A stretch of DNA of 64,000 nucleotides from Microbacteriaceae bacterium (GTDB taxonomy: Bacteria; Actinomycetota; Actinomycetes; Actinomycetales; Microbacteriaceae), in contig JAPSJW010000002.1 of assembly GCA_031177985.1 (NCBI GenBank), positions 627,693 to 691,692 on the forward strand. Reading direction: 5' to 3'. Of the stretch, positions 16,716 through 25,882 are shown in pieces. Position numbers and translations under genes: made by a program. The notes beneath the pieces are model-generated. The model was not told the DNA's origin and did no database searches. It worked only from the letters and a program-made list of their open reading frames with translations. Position 1 is the stretch's first letter, and each line of letters starts with the position of its first letter.

Positions 16716-17957
16716 ATGAGCGACCCGACCGCGTCCACGCCCGACTACACCGCCTCGGGCGCACTCCTCCATCAGCCGCTCGCCCCCGTCGGGGCGCCCG
16801 TCGACGTCTCGCGCGACAACCAGTACGCGGCTCAGCCGGTGCTCGCCCAGCCCGTGCGCCGCAACCGGGCGCTCATCGTCTGGGGCACGATCGGCATCGT
16901 CGTGCTGTCGCTCATCACGCTCTTCGTCGCCTTCTACCTGGTCGCAGGCCTCGGACCGGTGGCCTTCGCCATCGCGGGCATCATGGCGCTCATCCCGCTG
17001 ACCATCGTGTTCCTCGGCCTCAAGTGGATCGATCGCTGGGAGCCGGAGCCGCGCGGAGCCATCGCGTTCGCGTTCCTCTGGGGCGCGGGGATGTCGGTGC
17101 TCATCGCCCTCATCGTCGGCGCCGAGATCGACGCGATCATCATGGCCAACGGCGGCCCCGGTCCCGCGTACGAGTTCTTCGGCGCGGCGATCCAGGCTCC
17201 CGTCGTGGAGGAGGTGGGCAAGGGCTTCGGCCTGCTGCTCCTGTTCTGGTTCGCGCGCAAGCACTTCGACGGACCCGTCGACGGCCTCGTCTACGCGGGC
17301 TGGATCGCCGGAGGCTTCGCCTTCACCGAGAACATCCTCTACTTCGGCTCGGCGCTGCTCGACGGCGGGGGCCTCGTCGGCGTCGCCGAGATCTTCATCA
17401 TCCGCGGACTGATGTCGCCGTTCGCGCACGTCATGTTCACCGCGTTCACGGGCATCCTGCTCGGCCTCGCGGCACGGCGCACCAACGGCTTCGGCGCGAT
17501 CGGGTTCTGGATCCTCGGGCTCATCCCCGCGATGGCGCTGCACGCGTTCTGGAACGGAGCGCTCTTCTTCGTCTACGACTTCTACGGCTACTACTTCCTC
17601 GTGCAGGTGCCGCTCTTCATCGGCGTGGTGCTGCTCGTCCTCTGGCTGCGCCGCCAGGAGGCCAAGCTCACGTACGACCGGCTGCTCGAGTACGCCTCGG
17701 TCGGCTGGTTCAGCACCGAGGAGGTCTCAACGATCGCGACCTTCCAGGGCAGGCGGATGGCGATGCAGTGGGCGAATCAGCGCGGCATCGGCCGGCTGAT
17801 GCGTCGCTACATCAAGGATGCGACGAAGCTCGCCTTCGCTCGCCAGCGCATCGTCACGGGACGGAACCGGATCGGCGCGCAGGCGGACGAGCAGGTGCTG
17901 CTCGGCGCGATCCTCGCGTCACGCCACGCGCTGCGCTCGGCGCCCGTGAGCCGCTAG
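16716..17957 (+). CDS. PrsW-family intramembrane metalloprotease
   Basis: A 413-residue polytopic membrane protein. A hydrophilic N terminus of about 50 residues precedes eight or so hydrophobic segments. The expected PrsW/CPBP-like catalytic elements are visible: EEVGKG (about 165-170), FAFTEN (201-206), a His in PFAHVMFTAFTG and another in MALHAFWNGA, all within membrane helices. Bacillus PrsW performs site-1 cleavage of an anti-sigma factor, but actinobacterial homologues are largely uncharacterised. The orphan RskA-like anti-sigma factor gene at 30.9 kb is a conceivable but unsupported substrate. The soluble C terminus is basic. Confidence 0.85.
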   Translation: MSDPTASTPDYTASGALLHQPLAPVGAPVDVSRDNQYAAQPVLAQPVRRNRALIVWGTIGIVVLSLITLFVAFYLVAGLGPVAFAIAGIMALIPLTIVFLGLKWIDRWEPEPRGAIAFAFLWGAGMSVLIALIVGAEIDAIIMANGGPGPAYEFFGAAIQAPVVEEVGKGFGLLLLFWFARKHFDGPVDGLVYAGWIAGGFAFTENILYFGSALLDGGGLVGVAEIFIIRGLMSPFAHVMFTAFTGILLGLAARRTNGFGAIGFWILGLIPAMALHAFWNGALFFVYDFYGYYFLVQVPLFIGVVLLVLWLRRQEAKLTYDRLLEYASVGWFSTEEVSTIATFQGRRMAMQWANQRGIGRLMRRYIKDATKLAFARQRIVTGRNRIGAQADEQVLLGAILASRHALRSAPVSR

Positions 17958-17966
17958 CGCGTCCGG

Positions 17967-19061
17967 TCAGTCGGAGAGGATGCCTCCGACGATCGACCAG
18001 AAGTGGTATCCGACGACCAGGAGCGTGACGACGATCGCCACGGCGGGGATCCGGCGCTTGAGTCGCCGGCCGGGCTGAGCGACGATGTTCGCCTGGAAGT
18101 CGCCGACCCGCTCGTCGCGGTAGCGGTCGGTCTGCGACAGCGTCTTGGCGCCGATCGTGTCGACGATGCGCAGCAGGCGCTGGTACACGCCGGGCTCCAG
18201 CGGACGGAACGGCGTCCGCGAGTAGACGAACATGAAGTCGTCGACGATCTCGACGTCGAAGGGGGCCGCCTCGTCGATCAGGAGCGCCATGAGGTCGGGT
18301 GTGAAGACGTACAGCGCGTCCCGCTCGTACTGCCGGGGGCAGTAGAGGGTGAAGTACCGGTCGAAGTCGCCCTCGAGCGAGAGCACCTGCTCCTTGTCGA
18401 ACGAGATCGGGAGGTTCGATACGCCGAACAGCCCGTTGTTCGCCTTCGAGTCGAGCAGCATGTGCGGCAGCCGTCGATCCAGGTGCAGCGCGAGGAAGCC
18501 CCAGTTGTGCACGGTGCGCTGCTTGCCGCTGCCGGTCGTGTACCGGTAGTTGCCGAAGTCGAGGAAGCGCCCGTCCGCCGACCGGAAATGATCGAGCGAC
18601 CTGCGGTCGGTGCCGAGCCCGAAGATCGCTCCCGCGTAGGACGGCCCGGGGGATGCGGGGGAGTAGATGAGCCCGTTGCGGCGCGCGAATTCGCTCAGCC
18701 GGTACCAGTTCTCCCAGCGTCTGCGCGACGGGATGACCGTGCGGAACACCAGGAATCCGGTGCCGCCGAGCGCGAGCAGCACGACGAGGGGTCCGATGAG
18801 AGACCCGAGACCCGCACCCGCGGTTCCGAACGAGGTGAAGGTCACGGTGAGCACCAGGGTGATCGGGATGAGGACGGCGAGCCCCACGACCGCCGCGATC
18901 ACCGCCGTGACGATCTGTCCCGCGCCGATCGTGGCCCACCCGGCGCCGGACGCCTTGGTCTGCGCCTTGAAGGCGTCGACGGCCGCAGGGTCGACGGGAT
19001 CGGTGAGCGGGGCGTAGTCGACCGTGCGATTCACGCCGTCCATCGTGTCAGAACCGGACAC
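17967..19061 (-). CDS. Membrane protein of unknown function, paralogue of the product of 27530-28357
   Basis: A 364-residue protein from GTG 19061 (an ATG at 19043 is also possible). Two hydrophobic segments at about residues 45-80 and 85-110 lead into a soluble domain of about 230 residues, and a final hydrophobic helix lies near the C terminus (AVAIVVTLLVVGYHFWSIVG). The soluble core shares long stretches with the second copy: [44 protein letters not shown] and RRLPHMLLDSKANNGLFG. I recognise no catalytic motif. The product is probably anchored with the domain in the cytoplasm. Two members in ten kilobases suggests a lineage-specific duplicated family. Confidence 0.75.
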   Translation of the reverse strand: MSGSDTMDGVNRTVDYAPLTDPVDPAAVDAFKAQTKASGAGWATIGAGQIVTAVIAAVVGLAVLIPITLVLTVTFTSFGTAGAGLGSLIGPLVVLLALGGTGFLVFRTVIPSRRRWENWYRLSEFARRNGLIYSPASPGPSYAGAIFGLGTDRRSLDHFRSADGRFLDFGNYRYTTGSGKQRTVHNWGFLALHLDRRLPHMLLDSKANNGLFGVSNLPISFDKEQVLSLEGDFDRYFTLYCPRQYERDALYVFTPDLMALLIDEAAPFDVEIVDDFMFVYSRTPFRPLEPGVYQRLLRIVDTIGAKTLSQTDRYRDERVGDFQANIVAQPGRRLKRRIPAVAIVVTLLVVGYHFWSIVGGILSD

Positions 19062-19071
19062 CGGCGACGCG

Positions 19072-19077
19072 TAGACT
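19072..19077 (+). promoter_or_regulatory. -10 box for helD-like gene
   Basis: TAGACT, predicted start near 19084. The ~21-nt leader carries GGAAGGGG ahead of GTG 19105. Confidence 0.5.
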
Positions 19078-19104
19078 TGATGCCCTTGTTGCGGAAGGGG
19101 CGGC

Positions 19105-21354
19105 GTGCAGGCATCCGAGCTCTCGGCCGAACAGCGCTATGTCTCCGAGCTGTACCGACGCCTCGACGAGGTCGGCGGCGAGGCACGTCGTCAGCTCGAC
19201 GCGGTGCGCCGCACGAGCGTCGGCAGCACCCACCAGGCGAAGTCCGAGCGCGACGCGTTCGCGCGGATCTGGGAGAACCGCATCCGCCAGCTCGACGCGG
19301 TGCAGGAGCGACTCGTCTTCGGCCGCCTGGACATGCGCTCCGACGAGGGCGGCGACGTGCACTACATCGGACGCATCGGGCTCCGGGACGACGACCAGCG
19401 GCCGCTGCTGCTCGACTGGCGGGTGCCGCAGGCGCGTGCGTTCTACCAGGCGACCGCCGCCACCCCGCTCGGCGCGAGAGCCCGCAGGCACTTGACGACC
19501 GACGGGCGCACGGTCGTGCGCATCGACGACGAGGTGTTCGACATCGAGCTGCTGCAGGAGGGCGGGTCGCAGGTGCAGGGCGAGGCCGCGCTGCTGGCCG
19601 CGCTCACCGCGCAGCGCACCGGGCGCATGCAGGACATCGTCGCGACGATCCAGGCCGAGCAGGACCGCATCATCCGCTCCGAGCTGCGCGGAGCGCTCGT
19701 CGTGCAGGGCGGCCCCGGCACCGGCAAGACGGCGGTCGCGCTGCACCGCGCCGCCTACCTGCTCTACTCGCACCGCGAGCGGCTCGCGGCATCCGGTGTG
19801 CTCATCGTCGGCCCGACGAGGTCCTTCCTGCAGTACATCGAGGCGGTGCTGCCCTCGCTCGGGGAGACCGGTGTCGTGCTGTCCTCGCTCGGCCAACTCT
19901 ATCCGGGGGTGGATGCGGCGGAGGACGACGCCCCGGAGGTCGCCGAGGTCAAGGGCTCCAAGCAGATGGCCGGCCTGCTGCAGCGCGCGGTGAAGTCCCG
20001 CCAGCGGGTCCCGTCCGAGGCGCAGGAGATCGAGGTCGACGGGGAGCGGATCATCGTGCAGCCCCGGCTCGTCGAGGACGCGATGCGGCGTGCGTGGGAC
20101 ACCCGCAAGCCGCACAACATCGCGCGCGTGACGTTCAACAAGGTCGCGATCGCCGCGATCACGCAGCAGCTCGCGTCGACGCTGCGCTCGCGCGGACGGA
20201 CGGTGGACGAGAGCGATCTGCGCTATCTCAGCGAGGACGTGCGCAACTCCTACGACGTGCGTGTGCTGCTGAACACCGCGTGGATCCCGCTCACGCCGCA
20301 GCGTCTGCTGCAGGACCTCTACGCCCGACCCAACTGGCTGGCGGAGCTCACTCCGCGGTGGACTCCGGCGAAGCGCGCGCTGCTGCGCAGGGACAGGAAT
20401 GCGCCGTTCACGGTCAGCGACGTGCCGCTGCTGGACGAGGCGGCGGAGCTGCTCGGGGAGGCCGACGCCCGCAGCGACAGCCAGGCCCGCGAGGAGCGCG
20501 CCGCCCACGAGCGCGACATCGAGAACGCCGAGGCGGCGATCCGCAACATGGAGGTCGAGGGCATCGTCGACGCCGAGACGCTCGCCGCCGGGTTCCAGGA
20601 GACGACGGTGCGGGAGACGACGGCCGAGCGCGCGCTGTCCGACCGCGAGTGGACCTATGGCCACGTGGTCGTCGACGAGGCGCAGGAGCTCTCGCCGATG
20701 CAGTGGCGAGTGCTGCTGCGCCGCAATCCGCTCCGCTCCTTCACGATCGTCGGCGATGTCGCGCAGAGCGAGGCCGCGGCGGGGGCCAGGGACTGGAAGG
20801 GCGCGCTCGATCCGGTGTTCGGCGAGCACTGGCGGCTCGAGGAGCTGACGGTGAACTACCGCACGCCCGCCGCCGTCGCGCACGCCGCGGAGGAGGTCGC
20901 GCTGGCCGCGGGGCTCGCCGTCACCCGGTCGCGCGCGGTGCGCGAGGGCGACCATCCCGTCGACGTGCGCGAGGTCTCCCGGAGCGAGCGGGCGGCATCC
21001 GTCCTCGACGCCGTGCAGCGCGACCTCGCCGACGGCGGCACCGTCGCGGTCATCGCGCCCGCGGCCGAGCTCGCCGAGCTGCAGACCGCCCTGCGGGAGA
21101 CCCTCGGCACCGACGCGGTCGGCTACGGATCGCTGGGGCTGCGCCGAGCGGTCACCCTGCTGACCCCGCACGAGGCGAAAGGCCTCGAGTTCGACGCGGT
21201 CGTCGTCGTCGAGCCGAAGCAGATCCTGGACCGCGGCGCCGACCACGGTCGAGGAGCCGCCGCGCTCTACGTCTCGATGACGAGGCCGACGCAGCGCCTC
21301 ACCGTGGTGGCGAGCGCCGGCCTGCCCGAAGGGCTTCGCAGGCCTCAGTCGTAG
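19105..21354 (+). CDS. helD: HelD-like RNA polymerase recycling motor / UvrD-family ATPase
   Basis: A 749-residue superfamily-1 helicase-like ATPase. The N terminus is a coiled, charged segment (about 1-80, HQAKSERDAFARIWENRIRQLD), which in HelD reaches into the polymerase secondary channel. Walker A is GGPGTGKT at 202-209, motif II is VVVDEAQE, and late motifs include LTPHEAKGLEFDAVVVVEP and ALYVSMTRPTQRL. Length and layout fit actinobacterial HelD, which releases stalled RNA polymerase and, in some species, confers rifampicin tolerance. GTG start with a strong Shine-Dalgarno sequence. The 3' end overlaps the convergent SDR gene by ten bases. A general UvrD-like DNA helicase is the alternative. 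Confidence 0.83.
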   Translation: MQASELSAEQRYVSELYRRLDEVGGEARRQLDAVRRTSVGSTHQAKSERDAFARIWENRIRQLDAVQERLVFGRLDMRSDEGGDVHYIGRIGLRDDDQRPLLLDWRVPQARAFYQATAATPLGARARRHLTTDGRTVVRIDDEVFDIELLQEGGSQVQGEAALLAALTAQRTGRMQDIVATIQAEQDRIIRSELRGALVVQGGPGTGKTAVALHRAAYLLYSHRERLAASGVLIVGPTRSFLQYIEAVLPSLGETGVVLSSLGQLYPGVDAAEDDAPEVAEVKGSKQMAGLLQRAVKSRQRVPSEAQEIEVDGERIIVQPRLVEDAMRRAWDTRKPHNIARVTFNKVAIAAITQQLASTLRSRGRTVDESDLRYLSEDVRNSYDVRVLLNTAWIPLTPQRLLQDLYARPNWLAELTPRWTPAKRALLRRDRNAPFTVSDVPLLDEAAELLGEADARSDSQAREERAAHERDIENAEAAIRNMEVEGIVDAETLAAGFQETTVRETTAERALSDREWTYGHVVVDEAQELSPMQWRVLLRRNPLRSFTIVGDVAQSEAAAGARDWKGALDPVFGEHWRLEELTVNYRTPAAVAHAAEEVALAAGLAVTRSRAVREGDHPVDVREVSRSERAASVLDAVQRDLADGGTVAVIAPAAELAELQTALRETLGTDAVGYGSLGLRRAVTLLTPHEAKGLEFDAVVVVEPKQILDRGADHGRGAAALYVSMTRPTQRLTVVASAGLPEGLRRPQS

Positions 21355-22184
21355 AGGCCGCCCGCGACCAGGATCGTCGTCCCGGTCGTGTAGGTCGCGT
21401 CGTCGCTCGCGAGGTACACGTAGGCTCCGGCGGTCTCGACAGGCTGACCAGGGCGCTCCAGGGGCGCGTCCTCGCCGAGGTCCTCGACGCCGCTGCCCGA
21501 CACGATCTGCAGCTCGGTGACGAACGGGCCGGGGGCCACGCCGTTCACCCGGATGCCGCGGGGCGCGAGCTGCACCGACAGCGACTTCGTCATGTTGAGG
21601 ATCGCGGCCTTCGTCGCCGCGTAGTCGACCTTGTCGGCCGACGGAGAGGACGCCTGGATGCTGCTGGTCGTGATGACGGAAGCGCCGCGAGGAAGGTGCG
21701 GGAGGGCCGCCTTCAGGGTCCACACGATCGAGTAGACGTTCGTCGCGAAGGTCTTCACGAGCTGCTCGGTCTCGAGCTCCGCGATGTCGTCGAGGTTGCT
21801 CTGGTAGCCGGCGACGAACACGAGCGTGTCGATGCCGCCGAGCGCCTCGAGCGCCTTCTCGACCGCCGAGACGCACTGCTGCTCCTCCGAGGCGTCGAGC
21901 TCGATCGCGGTCGCGGTGCGGCCCTGCTCCTGCAGGAAGGCGACCACCTCATCCGCTGCCTCGGGATCGCTGTGGTAGGTGAGGGCCACGTCCGACCCCT
22001 CCTTGCCGTAGGCGACGGCGACGCTCCGGCCGATGCCGGTGTTGCCGCCGATGATCAGGGTCCTGCGCCCCTGCAGACGGCCGTGGCCGGTGTAGGACTG
22101 CTCGCCGGTGTCCGGTGCTGGGTCGGGCTTGCCGTCGACGACGTCGAAGGGCGGCTTGGGGAAGTCGTTGAGAGGATCGCGCAT
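21345..22184 (-). CDS. SDR-family oxidoreductase
   Basis: A 279-residue classical short-chain dehydrogenase. The NAD(P) motif is GGNTGIG (in RRTLIIGGNTGIGRSVAVAYG), and the active-site YxxxK is YAATK, preceded by a Ser in STSSIQA-like context. The N-terminal extension of about 40 residues (LNDFPKPPFDVVDGKPDPAPD) matches the YhdG/YhxC-type group with a PDP(A/S)P(D)xGExSYxGxGRLxGR leader, often annotated glucose 1-dehydrogenase or general-stress oxidoreductase. The substrate is unknown. It lies 21 bp downstream of another SDR gene in the same direction, probably one transcript. Confidence 0.85.
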   Translation of the reverse strand: MRDPLNDFPKPPFDVVDGKPDPAPDTGEQSYTGHGRLQGRRTLIIGGNTGIGRSVAVAYGKEGSDVALTYHSDPEAADEVVAFLQEQGRTATAIELDASEEQQCVSAVEKALEALGGIDTLVFVAGYQSNLDDIAELETEQLVKTFATNVYSIVWTLKAALPHLPRGASVITTSSIQASSPSADKVDYAATKAAILNMTKSLSVQLAPRGIRVNGVAPGPFVTELQIVSGSGVEDLGEDAPLERPGQPVETAGAYVYLASDDATYTTGTTILVAGGLYD

Positions 22185-22205
22185 GCTTCCATGCGACTCC
22201 TGCCG

Positions 22206-22985
22206 TCAGCGCATCCGCAACCCTCCGCGTGCAGTGACGCTCGCCGGTAGGATGCGCGCCGCCGCCACCAGCAGCCTGTAGCGCTTCGACGGGATCAGGA
22301 CGGCGCGCCCGCGCGATGCCGCCCGCAGCGACTCCGTCACCACGCGCTCGGCGCTCAGCCACATCACCCGCGGGATCCCGTCCTTGACGGCGCCCATGCG
22401 ATCGTGGAACTCGGTGTGCACGAAGCCGGGGGCGACCGTCGTGACCGTCACGCCGCGACGGCGATAGGCGAGGTTCGCCCAGCGGCCGAAGCTCAGCAGC
22501 CACGCCTTCGCGGCACCGTAGGTCGAGCGGGGCGTGTACCCGGCGACGCTCGCGATCTGCACGATGGTGCCGCGGCGCCGCGGCAGCATCTGGCGCAGCG
22601 CGGCGTGGGTGAGCCGCATCGGCACGCGCACGAGCAGCTCGAGCAGCCTGTCCTCGTCCTCGATCGGGTTCTCCTCGAACGAGCCGCCGAGGCCGAACCC
22701 CGCGTTGTTGACGAGCATGCCGATCGGCCGCTCCTGCGAGGAGAGCCGCGCCTCCACCGCCGACAGCCCCTCCGACGCCGTCAGGTCGGCGGCCAGAACC
22801 TCGACGCTGATGCCGTGCTCCGCGATCAGGCGCGCGGCGCTGTCCTCGAGCCGCGACGCGTCTCGGGCGACGATCACGAGGTCGAAGCCGCGCGCGGCGA
22901 GCTGCCTCGCGAACTCCGCCCCGATCCCGGCCGTGGCCCCCGTCACCAGCGCCACGGGCGGGGGAGTCGGGGTGGGAGCGGCCAT
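22206..22985 (-). CDS. SDR-family oxidoreductase (DltE/SadH-like)
   Basis: A 259-residue classical SDR. The dinucleotide motif TGATAGIG is near the N terminus (ALVTGATAGIGAEFARQL), NNAGFG is intact, and the catalytic YxxxK is YGAAK. The sequence resembles the DltE/ketoacyl-reductase-like group. The ATG at 22985 sits one base after the predicted transcription start, so I prefer it to the GTG at 22994 that overlaps the -10 box. It is the first gene of a two-SDR unit. Confidence 0.85.
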   Translation of the reverse strand: MAAPTPTPPPVALVTGATAGIGAEFARQLAARGFDLVIVARDASRLEDSAARLIAEHGISVEVLAADLTASEGLSAVEARLSSQERPIGMLVNNAGFGLGGSFEENPIEDEDRLLELLVRVPMRLTHAALRQMLPRRRGTIVQIASVAGYTPRSTYGAAKAWLLSFGRWANLAYRRRGVTVTTVAPGFVHTEFHDRMGAVKDGIPRVMWLSAERVVTESLRAASRGRAVLIPSKRYRLLVAAARILPASVTARGGLRMR

Positions 22986-22992
22986 GCCGGTC

Positions 22993-22998
22993 ACGATA
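22993..22998 (-). promoter_or_regulatory. -10 box for SDR pair (leaderless)
   Basis: TATCGT on the minus strand, predicted +1 at 22986, ATG at 22985. Confidence 0.5.
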
Positions 22999-23061
22999 CC
23001 CGCGGGTCCGACGAGGCCCCGGGTCTGGCGCCCGCGCGCACCGAACCGCTAGGAATAGACC

Positions 23062-23412
23062 ATGACGGTCGCGAGCTGGGTCGCCGGCTACCTCAAGGCG
23101 TGGGAGAGCAACGAAGAGGAGGACATCCGCGCACTCTTCACAGAGGATGCGGTGTACCGCTTCGCTCCGCACGACGAGGAGCCGCTCGAGGGCATCGACG
23201 ACATCCTGGAGGGATGGCTCGAGAGCGCGGACGACCCCGGGTCGTTCCGCTTCGAGTACGAGGTGCTCGTCGACACACCCGAGCTCGGCATCGTGCAGGG
23301 CGTCACCGAGTACGTCGACGCCGAGACCTACTCGAACCTCTGGGTGGTGCGCTTCGCCGAGGACGGCCGCGCCCGCGACTTCACCGAATGGGCGCTCGAC
23401 CAGGACGACTGA
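23062..23412 (+). CDS. NTF2/SnoaL-like small protein
   Basis: A 116-residue single-domain protein with the NTF2-like pattern: SWVAGYLKAWESNEEEDIRALFTEDAVYRF, EGIDDILEGWLESADDPGSFRFEYEVL and SNLWVVRFAEDGRARDFTEWAL. Family members are isomerases, hydrolases or ligand carriers with a cone-shaped pocket; the role here is unassigned. It is very acidic. It is monocistronic by position, between a divergent SDR gene and a VanZ-like gene 50 bp downstream. Confidence 0.8.
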   Translation: MTVASWVAGYLKAWESNEEEDIRALFTEDAVYRFAPHDEEPLEGIDDILEGWLESADDPGSFRFEYEVLVDTPELGIVQGVTEYVDAETYSNLWVVRFAEDGRARDFTEWALDQDD

Positions 23413-23462
23413 GGCGCGTGGCGCTCCAGCACCCGCCCAGCCTGTGAGGTGAGGATGGGACG

Positions 23463-23915
23463 ATGTTCCGGTCCCACCCTGTGCTGAGCGTCGTCACGTT
23501 CGCCTACCTGGGACTGGTCGGCTGGCTGACCCTCGGGCCGCAGCCGCTCGACGACTCGGCCGATAGCCTCCTCTGGCGCCTCGTCGCCTTCCTGGCGCGA
23601 CATGAGCAGACCGCCTGGATCGGCTACAACACGATCGAGTTCACGGCCAACATCCTGATGTTCGTGCCCGTGGGGCTCTTCTTCCTGCTGCTCTTCGGGC
23701 GGCGCCGGTGGTGGCTCGCCGTGCTGTTCTCGGCAGCGCTGACGATCGCGATCGAGACGGCGCAGCGCTTCCTGCCCGAGCGGGTGTCGGACCCGCGGGA
23801 TCTGCTCTCGAACTCGATCGGCGGCGTGATCGGGGTGGCGGCTGCGCTCATCGTGACCTGGCCTGCGGCGCGCCGGGCTCAGCGGCGGCGCCGCGATCTC
23901 CGGCTCGCGCGCTAG
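23463..23915 (+). CDS. VanZ-family membrane protein
   Basis: A 150-residue protein with four predicted membrane helices. The VanZ pattern is clear: TIEFTANILMFVPVGLFFLLLFG, then ALTIAIETAQRFLPERVSDPRDLLSNSIGGVIGV. VanZ of enterococci gives low-level teicoplanin resistance, but most homologues have no known role, so resistance should not be assumed. Its stop codon shares CTAG (23912-23915) with the convergent inhibitor gene. Confidence 0.87.
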   Translation: MFRSHPVLSVVTFAYLGLVGWLTLGPQPLDDSADSLLWRLVAFLARHEQTAWIGYNTIEFTANILMFVPVGLFFLLLFGRRRWWLAVLFSAALTIAIETAQRFLPERVSDPRDLLSNSIGGVIGVAAALIVTWPAARRAQRRRRDLRLAR

Positions 23916-24181
23916 GGTCCGTCGGCGACCGTCTGCACCCGGTCGACGAGCTCGCGCCACGGCCCGGTGAGCGCCCCCTCGGGCAGCACGATCTGGTGCC
24001 GGGAGCAGCGGATGCGGTAGGAGAACCGGTCCATCCCGCCCGGATCGGCAGGGCGCTCGTTCCAGGGGAGGGTCTCGATGAGCGCGAGCCACTCGTCTCG
24101 GTCGGGTGCCTCGTCGAGGTCGACCTCCCACCGGCGGGTGATGCCGGCGAAGCCGCCGGAGCGCACGACCAGGACGCGCAT
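23912..24181 (-). CDS. Emfourin-like protealysin inhibitor
   Basis: An 89-residue protein starting MRVLVVRSGGFAGITRRWEVDLDE and continuing with DRFSYRIRCSRHQIVLPEG. This resembles emfourin, the small inhibitor encoded next to protealysin-type M4 proteases, which binds the protease active site. It lies 46 bp downstream of the M4 protease gene on the same strand, the arrangement known for protease-inhibitor pairs. There is no signal peptide, matching the cytoplasmic location expected for its target before release. The assignment rests on sequence feel plus context; a search would settle it. Confidence 0.75.
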   Translation of the reverse strand: MRVLVVRSGGFAGITRRWEVDLDEAPDRDEWLALIETLPWNERPADPGGMDRFSYRIRCSRHQIVLPEGALTGPWRELVDRVQTVADGP

Positions 24182-24227
24182 GGTGCACCTCGCCTTCCGT
24201 GCGTCGCCGCCGGCCGGGTCGGGTCGC

Positions 24228-25295
24228 TCAGCCGGTGACCCCGACCTCGCGCCACGCCTCCGCGACGGCCTCGCGCTCGCGGGAACCGCTGCCGAAGCGG
24301 GCGGCAGCGGCATCCGTCGTCGCTTGCGCGAAGGTGACGAAGTCGGTGTCGACCGCCAGGGTACCCGCGGTGAGCGCGTCGTACCAGACGCGGCCGGCGC
24401 CGCGCCACGCCTCGCCCCCGATGGCCGTTGCGGCGAGGTAGAAGGCCCGATTGGGGATGCCGGAGTTCAGGTGCACGCCGCCGTTGTCGTCCTCGGTCTC
24501 GATGTAGTCCACCATGTGGCCCGGCTGCGGATCGCGGCCCAGCACGTCGTCGTCGTAGGCCGATCCGGGAGCGCGCATCGACCGCAGCGCGGTGCCTTCC
24601 ACCCGGTCGGTGAACAGGCCCACGCCGATGAGCCAGCTCGCCTCCTCGGCGGTCTGGCCGAGCGCGCGCTGCTCGACGAGCGCACCCAGCACGTCGCTGA
24701 CGGACTCGTTGAGCGCTCCGGACTGCCCCCGGTACTCGAGGTTCGCGCTGTACTGCGTGACGCCGTGGGCGAGCTCGTGGCCGATCACGCTGATGCTGCG
24801 GGTGAACCGCTCGAACACCACGCCGTCGCCGTCCCCGAACACCATCCGCTCGCCGTCCCAGAACGCGTTGTCGTAGTTGCGCCCGAAGTGCACTGTGGCG
24901 TCGAGGGGGAGGTTCGCGTCGTCGATGGAGGCTCGGTTGAACGCCTCCTGCAGCAGGGCATGCGTGTGCCCCAGACCGTCGTACGCCTCGTCCACAGCTG
25001 CGTCGCCGCTCGCCCTGTCGCCCTCCATCCGCACCGGGTCGCCCGGAAGGGCTTCAGCGCCCCTCGCGTCGTAGATGGTGCGTCGCGGTGGTCCCGGCTC
25101 GCGGTCGGTGGGTCGCAGGCCCGGGCGCGCCTGCGGTGCCCGGGGCGGCGCCGCCTCGCCGATGCGGACTCCGCGGAAGGGCTCGTCGAGCACGAGCGAC
25201 TGGCGCGCGGCCTCGGCGGCCCCGGCGAACTCGGGGGAGTCGAGCCTCGCGAGATGGAGCAGCAGGTACGGCGGGACGATCGTGCAGCGCATCAT
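24228..25295 (-). CDS. Protealysin-like M4 family zinc metalloprotease
   Basis: A 355-residue thermolysin-family protease. The zinc motif HELAH is at 173-177, with the third ligand Glu at 197 in ALNESVSD. The downstream VHLNSGIPNRAFY supplies the conserved catalytic-domain segment and its His. The N terminus CTIVPPYLLLHLA carries the PPYLL motif of the short protealysin propeptide, and no signal peptide precedes it. Unlike thermolysin, it therefore appears made in the cytosol with a ~70-residue propeptide ending near RRTIYDARG. A linked inhibitor gene follows downstream and a macro-domain gene lies 49 bp upstream, all on one strand. The start is one of two adjacent ATGs. Confidence 0.9.
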   Translation of the reverse strand: MMRCTIVPPYLLLHLARLDSPEFAGAAEAARQSLVLDEPFRGVRIGEAAPPRAPQARPGLRPTDREPGPPRRTIYDARGAEALPGDPVRMEGDRASGDAAVDEAYDGLGHTHALLQEAFNRASIDDANLPLDATVHFGRNYDNAFWDGERMVFGDGDGVVFERFTRSISVIGHELAHGVTQYSANLEYRGQSGALNESVSDVLGALVEQRALGQTAEEASWLIGVGLFTDRVEGTALRSMRAPGSAYDDDVLGRDPQPGHMVDYIETEDDNGGVHLNSGIPNRAFYLAATAIGGEAWRGAGRVWYDALTAGTLAVDTDFVTFAQATTDAAAARFGSGSREREAVAEAWREVGVTG

Positions 25296-25344
25296 CCGAT
25301 GGTGTCAATGACGTCCGACGGCGGGGAGGATGGCGCGGCCGAGT

Positions 25345-25875
25345 TCACCTGCTGGACTTCTGGTGAGCCGCGAGCGCGTCCTCGAACGCGTGCAGAGCGT
25401 CGGCGCTGAACAGCACGAACGTGGCGCGCTCCACCGTGGCGGACGAGCCGGTGACCGCTCGCATCGCCTGGTGCGCGGCGTCGTCCATCGGCCACCCGTA
25501 CACCCCCGCGCTCACGGCAGGGAAGGCGATGGTCCGGGCGCCGAGCCGCTCGGCCAGGGCGAGCGACTCGAGGTAGCAGGAGCGCAGCAGGTGCGACCGG
25601 TCCTGTGACCGCGAGTACACCGGACCGACCGTGTGGATCACCCATCGGGCGGGCAGGTGGCCTGCGGTCGTGGCGACGGCCTGGCCCGCGGGCAGCCCGT
25701 GGGGGTGCGTCGTGCGCCGCACCTCCCGGCACTCGGCGAGGATGCGCGGTCCCCCCACGCGGTGGATCGCGCCGTCGACGCCGCCTCCGCCGAGCAGCGA
25801 GCCGTTCGCGGCGTTGACGATCGCATCCGCCGCGAACCGGGTGATGTCCCCTCGCACCAGCTGCACGTCGATCAC
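25345..25875 (-). CDS. Macro-domain protein, ADP-ribose / O-acetyl-ADP-ribose hydrolase type
   Basis: A 176-residue MacroD-like protein. The family motifs are visible: GDITRFAADAIVNAANGSLLGGGGVDGAIHRVGG (catalytic Asn and Asp region with the glycine loop), then IHTVGPVYS and AFPAVSAGVYGWP. Such enzymes remove ADP-ribose from proteins or O-acetyl-ADP-ribose. The GTG at 25875 is one base after the predicted transcription start; translation from a further upstream ATG would add a poorly conserved Arg-rich tail. It could share a transcript with the M4 protease. Confidence 0.9.
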   Translation of the reverse strand: MIDVQLVRGDITRFAADAIVNAANGSLLGGGGVDGAIHRVGGPRILAECREVRRTTHPHGLPAGQAVATTAGHLPARWVIHTVGPVYSRSQDRSHLLRSCYLESLALAERLGARTIAFPAVSAGVYGWPMDDAAHQAMRAVTGSSATVERATFVLFSADALHAFEDALAAHQKSSR

Positions 25876-25882
25876 CCTTGGG